NCBI GenBank assembly: GCA_030145365.1
Contig: JAQYVS010000208.1
Coordinates: 1-6,585, forward strand
Source of the DNA: Desulfofustis sp.
GTDB lineage: Bacteria > Desulfobacterota > Desulfobulbia > Desulfobulbales > Desulfocapsaceae
Length of the DNA: 6,585 nt
Direction: 5' to 3'
Shown here: in pieces, positions 1-6,171 of the stretch
How positions within the stretch are numbered: the first letter of the stretch is position 1
Layout of the letters: the number at the start of each line of letters is the position of its first letter
Notes under the pieces: model-generated
What the model was told of the DNA's origin: nothing
Databases searched by the model: none
The model's input: only the letters and a program-made list of their open reading frames with translations
Made by a program: the position numbers and the translations under genes

Positions 1-872
1 CGGGTCCTATGTTTTAGCGGTTTTCCGGTAGAGGAAAGATAACTCAGCGAGCAGTCGAGCATGTAGGTCGGTGCCAGACAGTTTTGGGAAGCCAGTACCA
101 TGCCGCGACTGATCTCTTCTTTCTCGGTACCCTGCAAATTAATCGCCGTGCGGTGACCAGCCTCAACTACATCCACTGATTGGGAATGGACTTGGATTCC
201 TCTGATTTTAGCAACTGTGTCTGTGGGATAGAGACAGAGATCTTCACCAATTGTTGTCCTGCCGGATATGGAAGTTCCTGTCACCACTGCCCCGAAGCCT
301 TTCATAGCAAAAATCCGGTCAATCGGTAAGCGAAATGGTCCGAACACATCGTCAAAGTGATGTTCTACAACCAAAGTGTCGATGGTCCGAATGACCTCAT
401 CCATACCTTCACCGGTAACAGATGAGATGACTACTATTGGTGCATCTTCCAGAAAACTCCCTACGCAGAACTCTCTGACTTCCTCTAGAACCAGCTCCAG
501 CCAATCTTCATCGACCAGATCTTTTTTGGTTATCACGACAAAGCCGCGTTGTACACCGAGCAATTTACATATATCGAAATGTTCCTTGGTCTGCGGCATA
601 ATTCCTTCATCAGCAGCGATGATAAAGGCAAGCAGATCCATGCCGGTGACACCGGCCACCATGTTCTTGACAAATTTTTCATGCCCTGGGACATCGATAA
701 TTCCAAGACGGTGTCCGCACGGAAGATCAAGATAGGCAAAACCAAGTTCGATGGTTATACCCCGTTTCTGCTCTTCCTTGAGACGGTCTGTCTCTATACC
801 TGTCAGGGCTCTGATAAAGCTAGTTTTTCCATGATCGACATGACCGGCAGTGCCTAGGACAATTTCTCTCAT
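1..872 (-). CDS. selB: Selenocysteine-specific translation elongation factor SelB, N-terminal part (3' end off the window)
   Basis: SelB is the EF-Tu-like GTPase that carries selenocysteyl-tRNA(Sec) to ribosomes paused at a UGA codon with a SECIS hairpin. Only the first 290 codons are present; the frame stays open to base 1. Translation starts MREIVLGTAGHVDHGKTS. Visible GTPase motifs are G1 GHVDHGKT (residues 10-17), the switch I region RGITIELGF (37-45), G3 DVPGH (60-64) and G4 TKKD (115-118). The ITIELGF stretch and the GIETDRLKEEQ segment before it are typical of SelB rather than EF-Tu. The rest reaches into domain II. The C-terminal winged-helix SECIS-binding domains would lie to the left, since the family is usually about 600-650 residues. 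The ATG follows the hydrolase stop by 13 bases, with a weak AAGG about 11 bases upstream, so translation may be coupled. It is probably the last visible gene of the mrp-hydrolase-selB operon. The family assignment is firm. Confidence 0.95.
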   Translation of the reverse strand, partial: MREIVLGTAGHVDHGKTSFIRALTGIETDRLKEEQKRGITIELGFAYLDLPCGHRLGIIDVPGHEKFVKNMVAGVTGMDLLAFIIAADEGIMPQTKEHFDICKLLGVQRGFVVITKKDLVDEDWLELVLEEVREFCVGSFLEDAPIVVISSVTGEGMDEVIRTIDTLVVEHHFDDVFGPFRLPIDRIFAMKGFGAVVTGTSISGRTTIGEDLCLYPTDTVAKIRGIQVHSQSVDVVEAGHRTAINLQGTEKEEISRGMVLASQNCLAPTYMLDCSLSYLSSTGKPLKHRT

Positions 873-885
873 CAGAATAACGGCC

Positions 886-1515
886 TTATCTCAGAAATGG
901 ATTTGAGTTGCGCTCTTCTTCAATGGTGGAACGACTGCCGCCGTATCCGTGCCCGGGCCAGACCACGGTATCGGGCGGTAAGTTGAGCAATTTCTGCTCT
1001 ATTGAGTGGATGAGTTCCGAATGAGATCCACCGGGGAAATCCGTTCTGCCGATGCCGCCGACAAAAAGCGAATCCCCGGTAATCAGATCGGGTTTGTCGT
1101 AAAGACAAATACCTCCCGGCGTATGGCCGGGAGTATGAATTACCTTGAGGGAAACCTCTCCAAAATCGATCGTATCCCCTTCTTTTACACGGGTATCGGT
1201 GGGTGGAGAAGCTTCAAGCCCGAGCATGGAAAAGTAGTTTTTCACCTGGTCCTGGGAAAAGAAATCGTCATCTGCCTCGTGCATAACAATTGCTGCACCG
1301 GTTGCTTCCTGAATTGTGCGATTTCCGCAGACATGATCCGGGTGACCATGCGTGGCAATGATATATTTCACGTCCAGGCCCGATTCTGAAACCGCATCGA
1401 GTATACGCTGTTCATCACCACCCGGATCTACTATTGCCGCCTTCGCCGTCTTTTCGCAGCTGAGAATGTAACAGCACACTCCCATCATTCCAACCATCAG
1501 TTGATCTACTTTCAT
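886..1515 (-). CDS. Metallo-beta-lactamase-fold hydrolase (glyoxalase II-like)
   Basis: A 209-residue single-domain MBL-fold protein of the glyoxalase II/YcbL-like group. Metal ligands are all visible: THGHPDH gives H56, H58, D60 and H61; TPGHTPGG gives H131; TGDSLF gives the bridging D148; PGHG gives H189. GIGRTDFPGG (about 155-163) is the segment typical of small glyoxalase II-like hydrolases. These enzymes bind two metal ions and commonly cleave thioesters such as S-lactoylglutathione, but the protein lacks the extra C-terminal substrate domain of true glyoxalase II, so the substrate is unknown. No flavodoxin or rhodanese domain is fused. I prefer the ATG at 1515, preceded by AGGG. A GTG two codons upstream (1521), preceded by AGGA, is an equally possible start. 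It sits 35 bases after mrp and 13 bases before selB on the same strand, which suggests cotranscription. No signal peptide is seen, so it is probably cytoplasmic. Confidence 0.9.
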   Translation of the reverse strand: MKVDQLMVGMMGVCCYILSCEKTAKAAIVDPGGDEQRILDAVSESGLDVKYIIATHGHPDHVCGNRTIQEATGAAIVMHEADDDFFSQDQVKNYFSMLGLEASPPTDTRVKEGDTIDFGEVSLKVIHTPGHTPGGICLYDKPDLITGDSLFVGGIGRTDFPGGSHSELIHSIEQKLLNLPPDTVVWPGHGYGGSRSTIEEERNSNPFLR

Positions 1516-1550
1516 GTGCACCCTGATCCTGGTTATCCAGGAAAATAGTT

Positions 1551-2492
1551 TTAATTTTTTGCAGAACTACAACCACATCCGCAGTCATGCCCAGATCCTG
1601 CCATTGTCAGGGTTACCGGAGCGGCAACTGGGGGCACTCTGTTTTCAACGGCTGAGACAATGGAAGAAAACGCTGCCACTGAAGGGCTTTCGTCTTCGGA
1701 AGACAGATACGGTTTGCCGTCATCACCTGCAGCAACAACCTTCGGATCCATTGGAATCCTGCCTAAAAATGCCAAATCAAATTCCCGAGCCATTTGCTCG
1801 CCACCGCCGGATTTAAAAATGTCTACAGTTTCATTGCAGTGCGGACAAACAAAACCTGACATATTTTCGATCACACCGACAATTTCCACGTTAACCGTTT
1901 TGCAGAAATTTATTGACTTTCGTACATCTGCCAAGGCCACTTTCTGCGGAGTCGTCACGACAATCGCTTTTACCAGAGGGATAGTCTGAGCCACCGATAG
2001 CGGCTCATCACCTGTGCCGGGAGGTGCATCAATTATCAGGTAGTCGAGTTCGCCCCAGTCAAAATCAGCGACAAATTGTCTGATAGCCTGGATTTTCAGT
2101 GGTCCACGCCAGATAATTGCTTCATCGCGATCCTTCATCATATATTCAAGTGAGACCACTTTCAGGTTGCCATTGTAGCTGAGCGGTGCAACCAGATCGT
2201 TGGCAGATTTCGGTGGTTCAAGGGTGCCGGTCAAATTGAGCATCCTGATTACATCGGGTCCATGGATATCAACGTCCATCAAGCCGACTTTATGACCTTT
2301 TTGGGCAAGACTTAGGGCCAGGTTTACCGATACGGTGGATTTGCCAACACCACCTTTACCGCTCATGACCAAAATTTTGTTTTTAATTTTGCCCAGAGAA
2401 CGGGTAATTGCATTTTCCTGCTGGGCCAACGCAGCCTGCTGGGATTCGTTTGATCCGCAGGAACTGCTGTTGCCGCCACATGAGTGAGACAT
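1551..2492 (-). CDS. mrp: Mrp/Nbp35/ApbC-family P-loop ATPase, Fe-S cluster carrier
   Basis: A 313-residue MinD/Mrp-type ATPase of the Mrp/Nbp35/ApbC family, which binds a [4Fe-4S] cluster at a dimer interface and hands it to apoproteins in the cytosol. Motifs visible are the deviant Walker A GKGGVGKST (45-53), the family segment DVDIHGPD (73-80), IIDAPPGTGDE (153-163), TTPQKVALADVRK (180-192) and IENMSGFVCPHC (208-219). The CPHC pair C216/C219 is the conserved cluster-binding motif. Oddities lie at the ends. The N-terminus has C5 and C12 in a Gly/Ser-rich stretch, fewer than the four-cysteine ferredoxin-like motif of eukaryotic Nbp35. The C-terminus ends in DCGCGCSSAKN with C304, C306 and C308. 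The N-terminal DUF59-like domain of some bacterial Mrp proteins is absent. The start is fixed by a near-perfect AGGAGG 8 bases upstream. It is the first clear gene of the minus-strand operon with the hydrolase and selB. Confidence 0.93.
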   Translation of the reverse strand: MSHSCGGNSSSCGSNESQQAALAQQENAITRSLGKIKNKILVMSGKGGVGKSTVSVNLALSLAQKGHKVGLMDVDIHGPDVIRMLNLTGTLEPPKSANDLVAPLSYNGNLKVVSLEYMMKDRDEAIIWRGPLKIQAIRQFVADFDWGELDYLIIDAPPGTGDEPLSVAQTIPLVKAIVVTTPQKVALADVRKSINFCKTVNVEIVGVIENMSGFVCPHCNETVDIFKSGGGEQMAREFDLAFLGRIPMDPKVVAAGDDGKPYLSSEDESPSVAAFSSIVSAVENRVPPVAAPVTLTMAGSGHDCGCGCSSAKN

Positions 2493-2500
2493 TTTTCTAA

Positions 2501-2506
2501 CCTCCT
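2501..2506 (-). promoter_or_regulatory. Strong ribosome binding site of mrp
   Basis: On the minus strand the sequence reads AGGAGG, followed by 8 bases (TTAGAAAA) and the mrp ATG at 2492. It is the strongest Shine-Dalgarno match in the window and decides the mrp start. Confidence 0.85.
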
Positions 2507-2527
2507 GAATTATTTTTATACGCCCGC

Positions 2528-2557
2528 AAAAATAAGCGCTGCGAACAGCAAATTTTT
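2528..2557 (-). terminator. Terminator- or attenuator-like hairpin in the mrp leader
   Basis: Read on the minus strand, GCTG-TTCG-CAGC (2549-2538) forms a four-pair stem with a UUCG loop. An outer AAAAAT (2557-2552) can pair with ATTTTT (2533-2528) across a small internal loop (UU opposite GCUU). The run of five U then follows the inner hairpin. The 5' arm overlaps the TAA of the candidate 29-codon ORF, and the mrp start lies about 35 bases downstream. The inner stem is short and the outer one is all A-U, so it may be weak or fortuitous. On the plus strand it has the same A-run/T-run symmetry. Confidence 0.25.
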
Positions 2558-2645
2558 ATCCTTTGGTACTCAACCCCACTAAAGTAATGCTGCCGCCGGT
2601 AATTGCAATGATTTTCGGATCGTAATCGCCATGCTTTTGGCTCAT
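2556..2645 (-). CDS. Candidate 29-residue small protein or leader peptide upstream of mrp
   Basis: An ATG at 2645 opens 29 codons ending in TAA (2558-2556). The peptide begins MSQKHGDYDPKIIAITGG and ends LVGLSTKG. It has no cysteine, no signal peptide and no clear membrane span; a charged N-terminal half is followed by a small hydrophobic/Gly-rich half. The composition looks protein-like rather than random. The weak point is initiation: the nearest GGAG is 14 bases from the ATG. That GGAG is well placed (6 bases) for an ATG at 2653, which reads only three codons and stops at a TGA overlapping the 2645 ATG, so coupled initiation is conceivable. The same frame is open well upstream of the ATG without a further ATG. 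It lies 63 bases before mrp on the same strand, so it could be a leader peptide, a tiny gene, a decayed gene end, or chance. I do not recognise the family. Confidence 0.3.
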   Translation of the reverse strand: MSQKHGDYDPKIIAITGGSITLVGLSTKG

Positions 2646-2682
2646 TTTAGCATGAGATACTCCGCTCTGTTCCCACTTTTTA

Positions 2683-2711
2683 TTGCGTTTATGATGCAAA
2701 GTCCGTAATAT
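2683..2711 (+). promoter_or_regulatory. Possible sigma-70 promoter for ftsY
   Basis: TTGCGT (2683-2688) and TAATAT (2706-2711) are separated by 17 bases and match the -35 and -10 consensus at 3/6 and 4/6. It would give a leader of about 90 bases before the ftsY ATG. This is the best-placed candidate I found in the divergent region, but matches of this quality arise by chance. Confidence 0.3.
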
Positions 2712-2806
2712 AAGAGGTTTGGCACCATAATAGCATTCTCACGATTTGACTGATAGGACAAATGGTAAGAGAACTGCCTTGAAACCTGACCCAAAGGACA
2801 ACCCAG

Positions 2807-4036
2807 ATGCTTGGTTGGTTTAAGAAAAAGAAAAAAGCAGCTCCAGAGCAGAAAATTGAACACATAGTTCAGGAGCCGCTGGCTGAAGAACCTGAGCAGG
2901 TTGACAGCAAACCCGATGCACCGGTAATTGAACCGCCTCAAAACACTCCATCTGATCCTCAGGAAGTATCCGATTTTCATGCTGCCCCCCCGGCTGCATT
3001 AGCGAGTGAATCGTTTCCCCCGGAACCACCGGAGACGCCTATTCAAACCAGCAAAACTGAGAACGTCGAAAATCAGGATTTTTCTGCGCAGCAGAAGCCG
3101 GCATCTCTTCTTAAACGTCTGTCTCAACGCTTATCCAGGACCCGTGAATCCTTTACCAGTCGTATTGATGAGCTGTTTCTCGGACAAAAAGAGATTAATG
3201 CTGAGCTATTTGACGAACTGGAAGAAATATTGATTACCGCTGATTTGGGTGTTGCCACAACCCAGGATTTACTTGAGCGGGCGAGAAAACAGGTGAAGCG
3301 GGATGGACTTTCCGATCCGCTAACACTCAAGCAGATAATCAAAGAGCAGTTGAAAGCATATATCAGCAGCCATGGTAAGCCGGCCGAATTGACTCTTCCC
3401 GATGACGGCCCGTTCATCATCATGGTAATTGGTGTCAACGGTGTCGGCAAGACCACAACAATCGGTAAAATTGCCAGAAAATTTCTACAGGCTGACCAAT
3501 CCGTCCTTCTAGTAGCAGCAGATACTTTCAGGGCTGCTGCAACTTCACAACTTAAAATCTGGGGCGAACGTAACGGCATCAGGGTTATAGCTCAGCACGA
3601 GGGCGCCGATCCTTCTTCTGTTGTCTTCGATGCGATGGATGTGGCCATAAGCAATAATTACGATGTGGTGTTGGTCGATACAGCAGGCAGGCTCCATACC
3701 AAGGTCAACCTGATGGAGGAGCTGAAAAAAATTAAGCGGGTGATGAATAAAAAACTTGAAGGAGCCCCCCATGAGATTCTTCTTGTCATCGATGCCACCA
3801 CCGGACAGAACGGAATCTCACAAGCCACTCTTTTTAATGAGGCCGTCGGGGTAAGCGGAATCGCCCTCACCAAGCTGGACGGTACTGCCAAAGGCGGTAT
3901 CGTCGCCAATATCACCAAGGAATTGGACCTGCCGATTCGATTTATCGGAGTGGGTGAACAGGTTGATGATTTAAGGGATTTTGATGCTGATGAATTTATT
4001 GAGGCCCTCTTTACCTCCGAATCAGATTTGTCATAA
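2807..4036 (+). CDS. ftsY: Signal recognition particle receptor FtsY
   Basis: FtsY is the membrane-associated SRP-family GTPase that docks ribosome-nascent chain-SRP complexes (via Ffh) at the SecYEG translocon. The 409-residue product has a basic, membrane-seeking start (MLGWFKKKKK), then a Pro/Glu-rich acidic linker to about residue 95, then the N domain (about 100-195) and G domain. GTPase motifs are GVNGVGKTTT (209-218), the SRP insertion-box region DTFRAAATSQL (239-249), DTAGR (291-295) and TKLDGTAKGG (355-364). The C-terminal segment FIGVGEQVDDLRDFD matches the FtsY end. The start is supported by AAAGGA 8 bases upstream (2793-2798). The gene ends with tandem in-frame stops, TAA TAA. The next gene follows after 33 bases on the same strand, so cotranscription is likely. 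Upstream, mrp diverges. The N-terminal acidic domain is poorly conserved in the family, so its sequence says little. The assignment is firm. Confidence 0.97.
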   Translation: MLGWFKKKKKAAPEQKIEHIVQEPLAEEPEQVDSKPDAPVIEPPQNTPSDPQEVSDFHAAPPAALASESFPPEPPETPIQTSKTENVENQDFSAQQKPASLLKRLSQRLSRTRESFTSRIDELFLGQKEINAELFDELEEILITADLGVATTQDLLERARKQVKRDGLSDPLTLKQIIKEQLKAYISSHGKPAELTLPDDGPFIIMVIGVNGVGKTTTIGKIARKFLQADQSVLLVAADTFRAAATSQLKIWGERNGIRVIAQHEGADPSSVVFDAMDVAISNNYDVVLVDTAGRLHTKVNLMEELKKIKRVMNKKLEGAPHEILLVIDATTGQNGISQATLFNEAVGVSGIALTKLDGTAKGGIVANITKELDLPIRFIGVGEQVDDLRDFDADEFIEALFTSESDLS

Positions 4037-4069
4037 TAAACGAATAATTCAACTTCAGATGAGTAACTA

Positions 4070-4903
4070 ATGCAATATCAACGACAACAGCCTCCCGGAT
4101 GTGGGGGGTGTCTGCTCATTGTCTTTCTCATTGTTATGGTAACTGGTGGTGCTCCGGCACTCATCAACCTGCTCGGATTCCTGATTTTTTCAGGATTTGC
4201 CGGGGTTCTTCTGTTTATTGCCCTGTTTTGGGGATTTTCATTCTGGGTCAAGAGACAGGTTTCCACTTTGGAATCTACTCAGACAGAAAGTCACAATCGC
4301 TTTGTCTGGCTGCTCGTTCATATTCTGGTCAAGATAGCTCAACTCGACGATCACGTCTCTAAAGACGAGGTACAGACAATCCAGCGTTTTTTCCAGTACA
4401 ACCTGCACTATAACCAGACCAAGATGGCCTGGGTAAAAAACCTGATTAAAGAAGCCACTGAATCGACCGAAACCCTTGAGTCGATGCTGGAAGAATTCAA
4501 ACGCACCTTTGCCTACGAACCCCGCCTGATTCTGCTTGAGCTGATCTACCAGATTGTCTACACCAAAGATCCAGTTCCCCAGAACGAGCTGGACAAGGCC
4601 AGAAAAATAGCCGAATTTCTGGAAATATCTGCTTACGATCTGCGTACGATCGAAGCAAAATATATGTATCATCGGCAACGCCAGACTACAGCTGCCAGGG
4701 AAAACGATACTCACTACTACGCGGTACTCGGTCTTGAGCCGGGTGCAGACATGGATACGATTAAGAAATCATATCGACAACTCAGCATGAAATATCATCC
4801 CGATAAAGTGAGCCACCTGGGAGATGAGTTTAAAAATATTGCTGAAGAAAAAATGAAGGAAATTAATATAGCTTACGATTTCTTTAAAAAGAAGATTGCT
4901 TGA
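4070..4903 (+). CDS. Membrane-anchored TerB-like/J-domain co-chaperone (DjlA-like)
   Basis: A 277-residue protein with the architecture of DjlA: membrane anchor, central TerB-like helical domain, C-terminal J domain. After a short hydrophilic start containing PPGCGGC (8-14), residues about 15-59 are strongly hydrophobic with a central Gly/Pro/Asn break, fitting two transmembrane helices; VKRQ follows, so the soluble part is predicted cytoplasmic. The TerB-like region (about 75-200) includes AQLDDHVSKDEV (90-101), resembling the acidic helix start of that fold. The J domain begins at HYYAVLGL (215-222) and contains the essential HPD triad (243-245), so it should stimulate an Hsp70 (DnaK) ATPase. 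The long Gly/Gln linker seen in E. coli DjlA is missing. The start has only a weak ribosome site (GATGAG). It follows ftsY by 33 bases, suggesting one transcript and a shared link to the inner membrane. Orthology with djlA itself is not certain, so no symbol is given. Confidence 0.85.
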   Translation: MQYQRQQPPGCGGCLLIVFLIVMVTGGAPALINLLGFLIFSGFAGVLLFIALFWGFSFWVKRQVSTLESTQTESHNRFVWLLVHILVKIAQLDDHVSKDEVQTIQRFFQYNLHYNQTKMAWVKNLIKEATESTETLESMLEEFKRTFAYEPRLILLELIYQIVYTKDPVPQNELDKARKIAEFLEISAYDLRTIEAKYMYHRQRQTTAARENDTHYYAVLGLEPGADMDTIKKSYRQLSMKYHPDKVSHLGDEFKNIAEEKMKEINIAYDFFKKKIA

Positions 4904-4930
4904 CACAGTGGGCAGGATCTTGAGTATTTT
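4900..4930 (+). promoter_or_regulatory. Possible promoter for the aminotransferase gene
   Basis: A perfect TTGACA (4900-4905) overlaps the stop codon of the DjlA-like gene. The best -10 is TATTTT (4925-4930), 4/6 to consensus with a 19-base spacer, longer than the optimal 17. If real, the aminotransferase could be transcribed separately from ftsY and the co-chaperone gene. Confidence 0.3.
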
Positions 4931-4986
4931 ACCTGTATCCATCGAAAGTATGCCTTAAAACGTAAACGACAAAAAAGGATTTAATC

Positions 4987-6171
4987 ATGGCTGTTTCAGA
5001 AAAGATGAAAAACTTCAGTGAAAAATCTTCCTGGATCAGAAAGATGTTTGAAGAGGGAGCTAAGCTTAAGGCTGAATTCGGCAACAAACAGGTGTTTGAT
5101 TTCAGCATCGGCAACCCCGATGTACCACCACCGTCGAGGTTTCGTCAGACAATGGTTGAGATGGCTGCGAAAGACACTCCCGGTCAGCATGGTTATATGC
5201 CAAACGGCGGTTACCCCTGGGTACGGGAGGCTATCGCTGCCAGAATGTCTGATGAACAGGAAGTAGAGGTCGATCTTGGCGATATATTGATGTGCTGTGG
5301 TGCAGCCGGTGCTTTGAATGTGGTTATGAAAGCCTTGCTGAATCCCGGCGAGGAAGTAATCCTTCTTACTCCATATTTTGTAGATTATCATTTTTATGTG
5401 GATAATCACGGAGGCATTGCCAGGGTCGTGCAGACTGACGACGAATTCAATCTCGACTTGCAAGCCATAGAAGATACGCTGTCAGACAAGACTAAAGCGA
5501 TACTTATCAACTCCCCCAACAATCCGACCGGACAGATATACTCAGCTCAGTCGATCCAAGCACTTGGTCAGCTGCTTGAGGACGCGGGTGAAAAATTTGG
5601 TACCTCAATTTATCTGGTATCAGACGAGCCGTACCGTAAAATAATTTTCGACGAGTATCAGGTACCGCCGATTTTCAAACTTGTCAGAAACAGCATCGTC
5701 GCTTCATCATTTTCCAAAGATCTGTCTCTACCTGGAGAACGTATTGGATATGTCGGTGTTCACCCGGAAGCAGACGACCAGGTGGCTCTGCTCAACGCCA
5801 TGACACTGGCAACCAGAATTTTAGGTTTTATCAACGCTCCAGCATTTATGCAGCGAGTTGTTGCAGAACTGCAGGACGCAACAGTCGACAACTCGATTTA
5901 TGCCCGCCGAAGAGAGCTCTTCTGCCAGCTTCTTTCAGATGCCGGGTATGATTTCATTGAACCCAAAGGGGCCTTTTATCTGTTTCCGAAATCTCCAATA
6001 GAAGATGACGTCCTATTCTGTTCGTATTTGCAAAAGCAGAAAATTCTTGCGGTTCCCGGTCGGGGATTTGGAGCCCCGGGCTACTTCAGATTGGCGTTCT
6101 GCGTGGATGAAGATTACATAATCAGATCGGCGGACGGCTTCAAGGCTGCGTATAACCAAGCACAGTCCTGA
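4987..6171 (+). CDS. Class I/II (fold type I) PLP-dependent aminotransferase
   Basis: A 394-residue fold type I aminotransferase of the aspartate aminotransferase-like (COG0436-type) group, transferring an amino group between an amino acid and a 2-oxo acid via pyridoxal phosphate. Visible key residues: FSIGNPDVPPP near residues 39-49; NNPTG (178-182, PLP/substrate-binding Asn); SDEPY (212-216) with D213 contacting the pyridine nitrogen and Y216 the phenolic oxygen; SSFSKDLSLPGERIGY with the Schiff-base lysine K244; and YFRLAF with R368, the usual carboxylate-binding arginine. The length is normal. An N-terminal block of the type SSWIRKMFEEG is shared with a subgroup common in anaerobes, often labelled only as PLP-dependent aminotransferase; that point is recalled, not checked. 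Substrate specificity cannot be read from the sequence. The start is supported by AAGGA 7 bases upstream. It follows the DjlA-like gene by 83 bases, and its TGA directly abuts the stop of convergent der. Confidence 0.93.
   Translation: MAVSEKMKNFSEKSSWIRKMFEEGAKLKAEFGNKQVFDFSIGNPDVPPPSRFRQTMVEMAAKDTPGQHGYMPNGGYPWVREAIAARMSDEQEVEVDLGDILMCCGAAGALNVVMKALLNPGEEVILLTPYFVDYHFYVDNHGGIARVVQTDDEFNLDLQAIEDTLSDKTKAILINSPNNPTGQIYSAQSIQALGQLLEDAGEKFGTSIYLVSDEPYRKIIFDEYQVPPIFKLVRNSIVASSFSKDLSLPGERIGYVGVHPEADDQVALLNAMTLATRILGFINAPAFMQRVVAELQDATVDNSIYARRRELFCQLLSDAGYDFIEPKGAFYLFPKSPIEDDVLFCSYLQKQKILAVPGRGFGAPGYFRLAFCVDEDYIIRSADGFKAAYNQAQS

Noticed and set aside
376..857. Plus-strand frames of 119 and 102 codons opposite selB.
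   Set aside because: They are antisense to conserved GTPase motifs of selB, and their Ser/Thr/Pro-rich or mixed products match no known family.
2508..2520. TATAAA on the minus strand (2520-2515) as the -10 box of mrp.
   Set aside because: The transcript would begin at about the AGGAGG itself, leaving almost no leader, and no good -35 lies at 16-18 bases (TTCGCA is 19 away).
2558..2590. TTTAGT-17-GATAAA on the minus strand as an mrp promoter inside the small ORF.
   Set aside because: Matches are only 3/6 and 4/6, in AT-rich sequence where such pairs are frequent; nothing else supports it.
2642..2980. Minus-strand 112-codon frame antisense to the start of ftsY.
   Set aside because: It overlaps the firmly identified ftsY N-terminus, has no recognisable domain, and looks like an antisense shadow. 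Its last codons matter only for the start of the small ORF.
4238..4714. Minus-strand 158-codon frame opposite the DjlA-like gene.
   Set aside because: It is antisense to the TerB region, with no recognised domain and no neighbour arrangement supporting expression.
4901..4984. In-frame continuation of the DjlA-like gene past its TGA for 26 codons to a TAA, considered as a selenocysteine readthrough because the genome encodes SelB.
   Set aside because: The J domain is already complete before the TGA, no SECIS-like hairpin is evident just after it, and the extension is a Lys/Arg-rich tail of no recognised kind.
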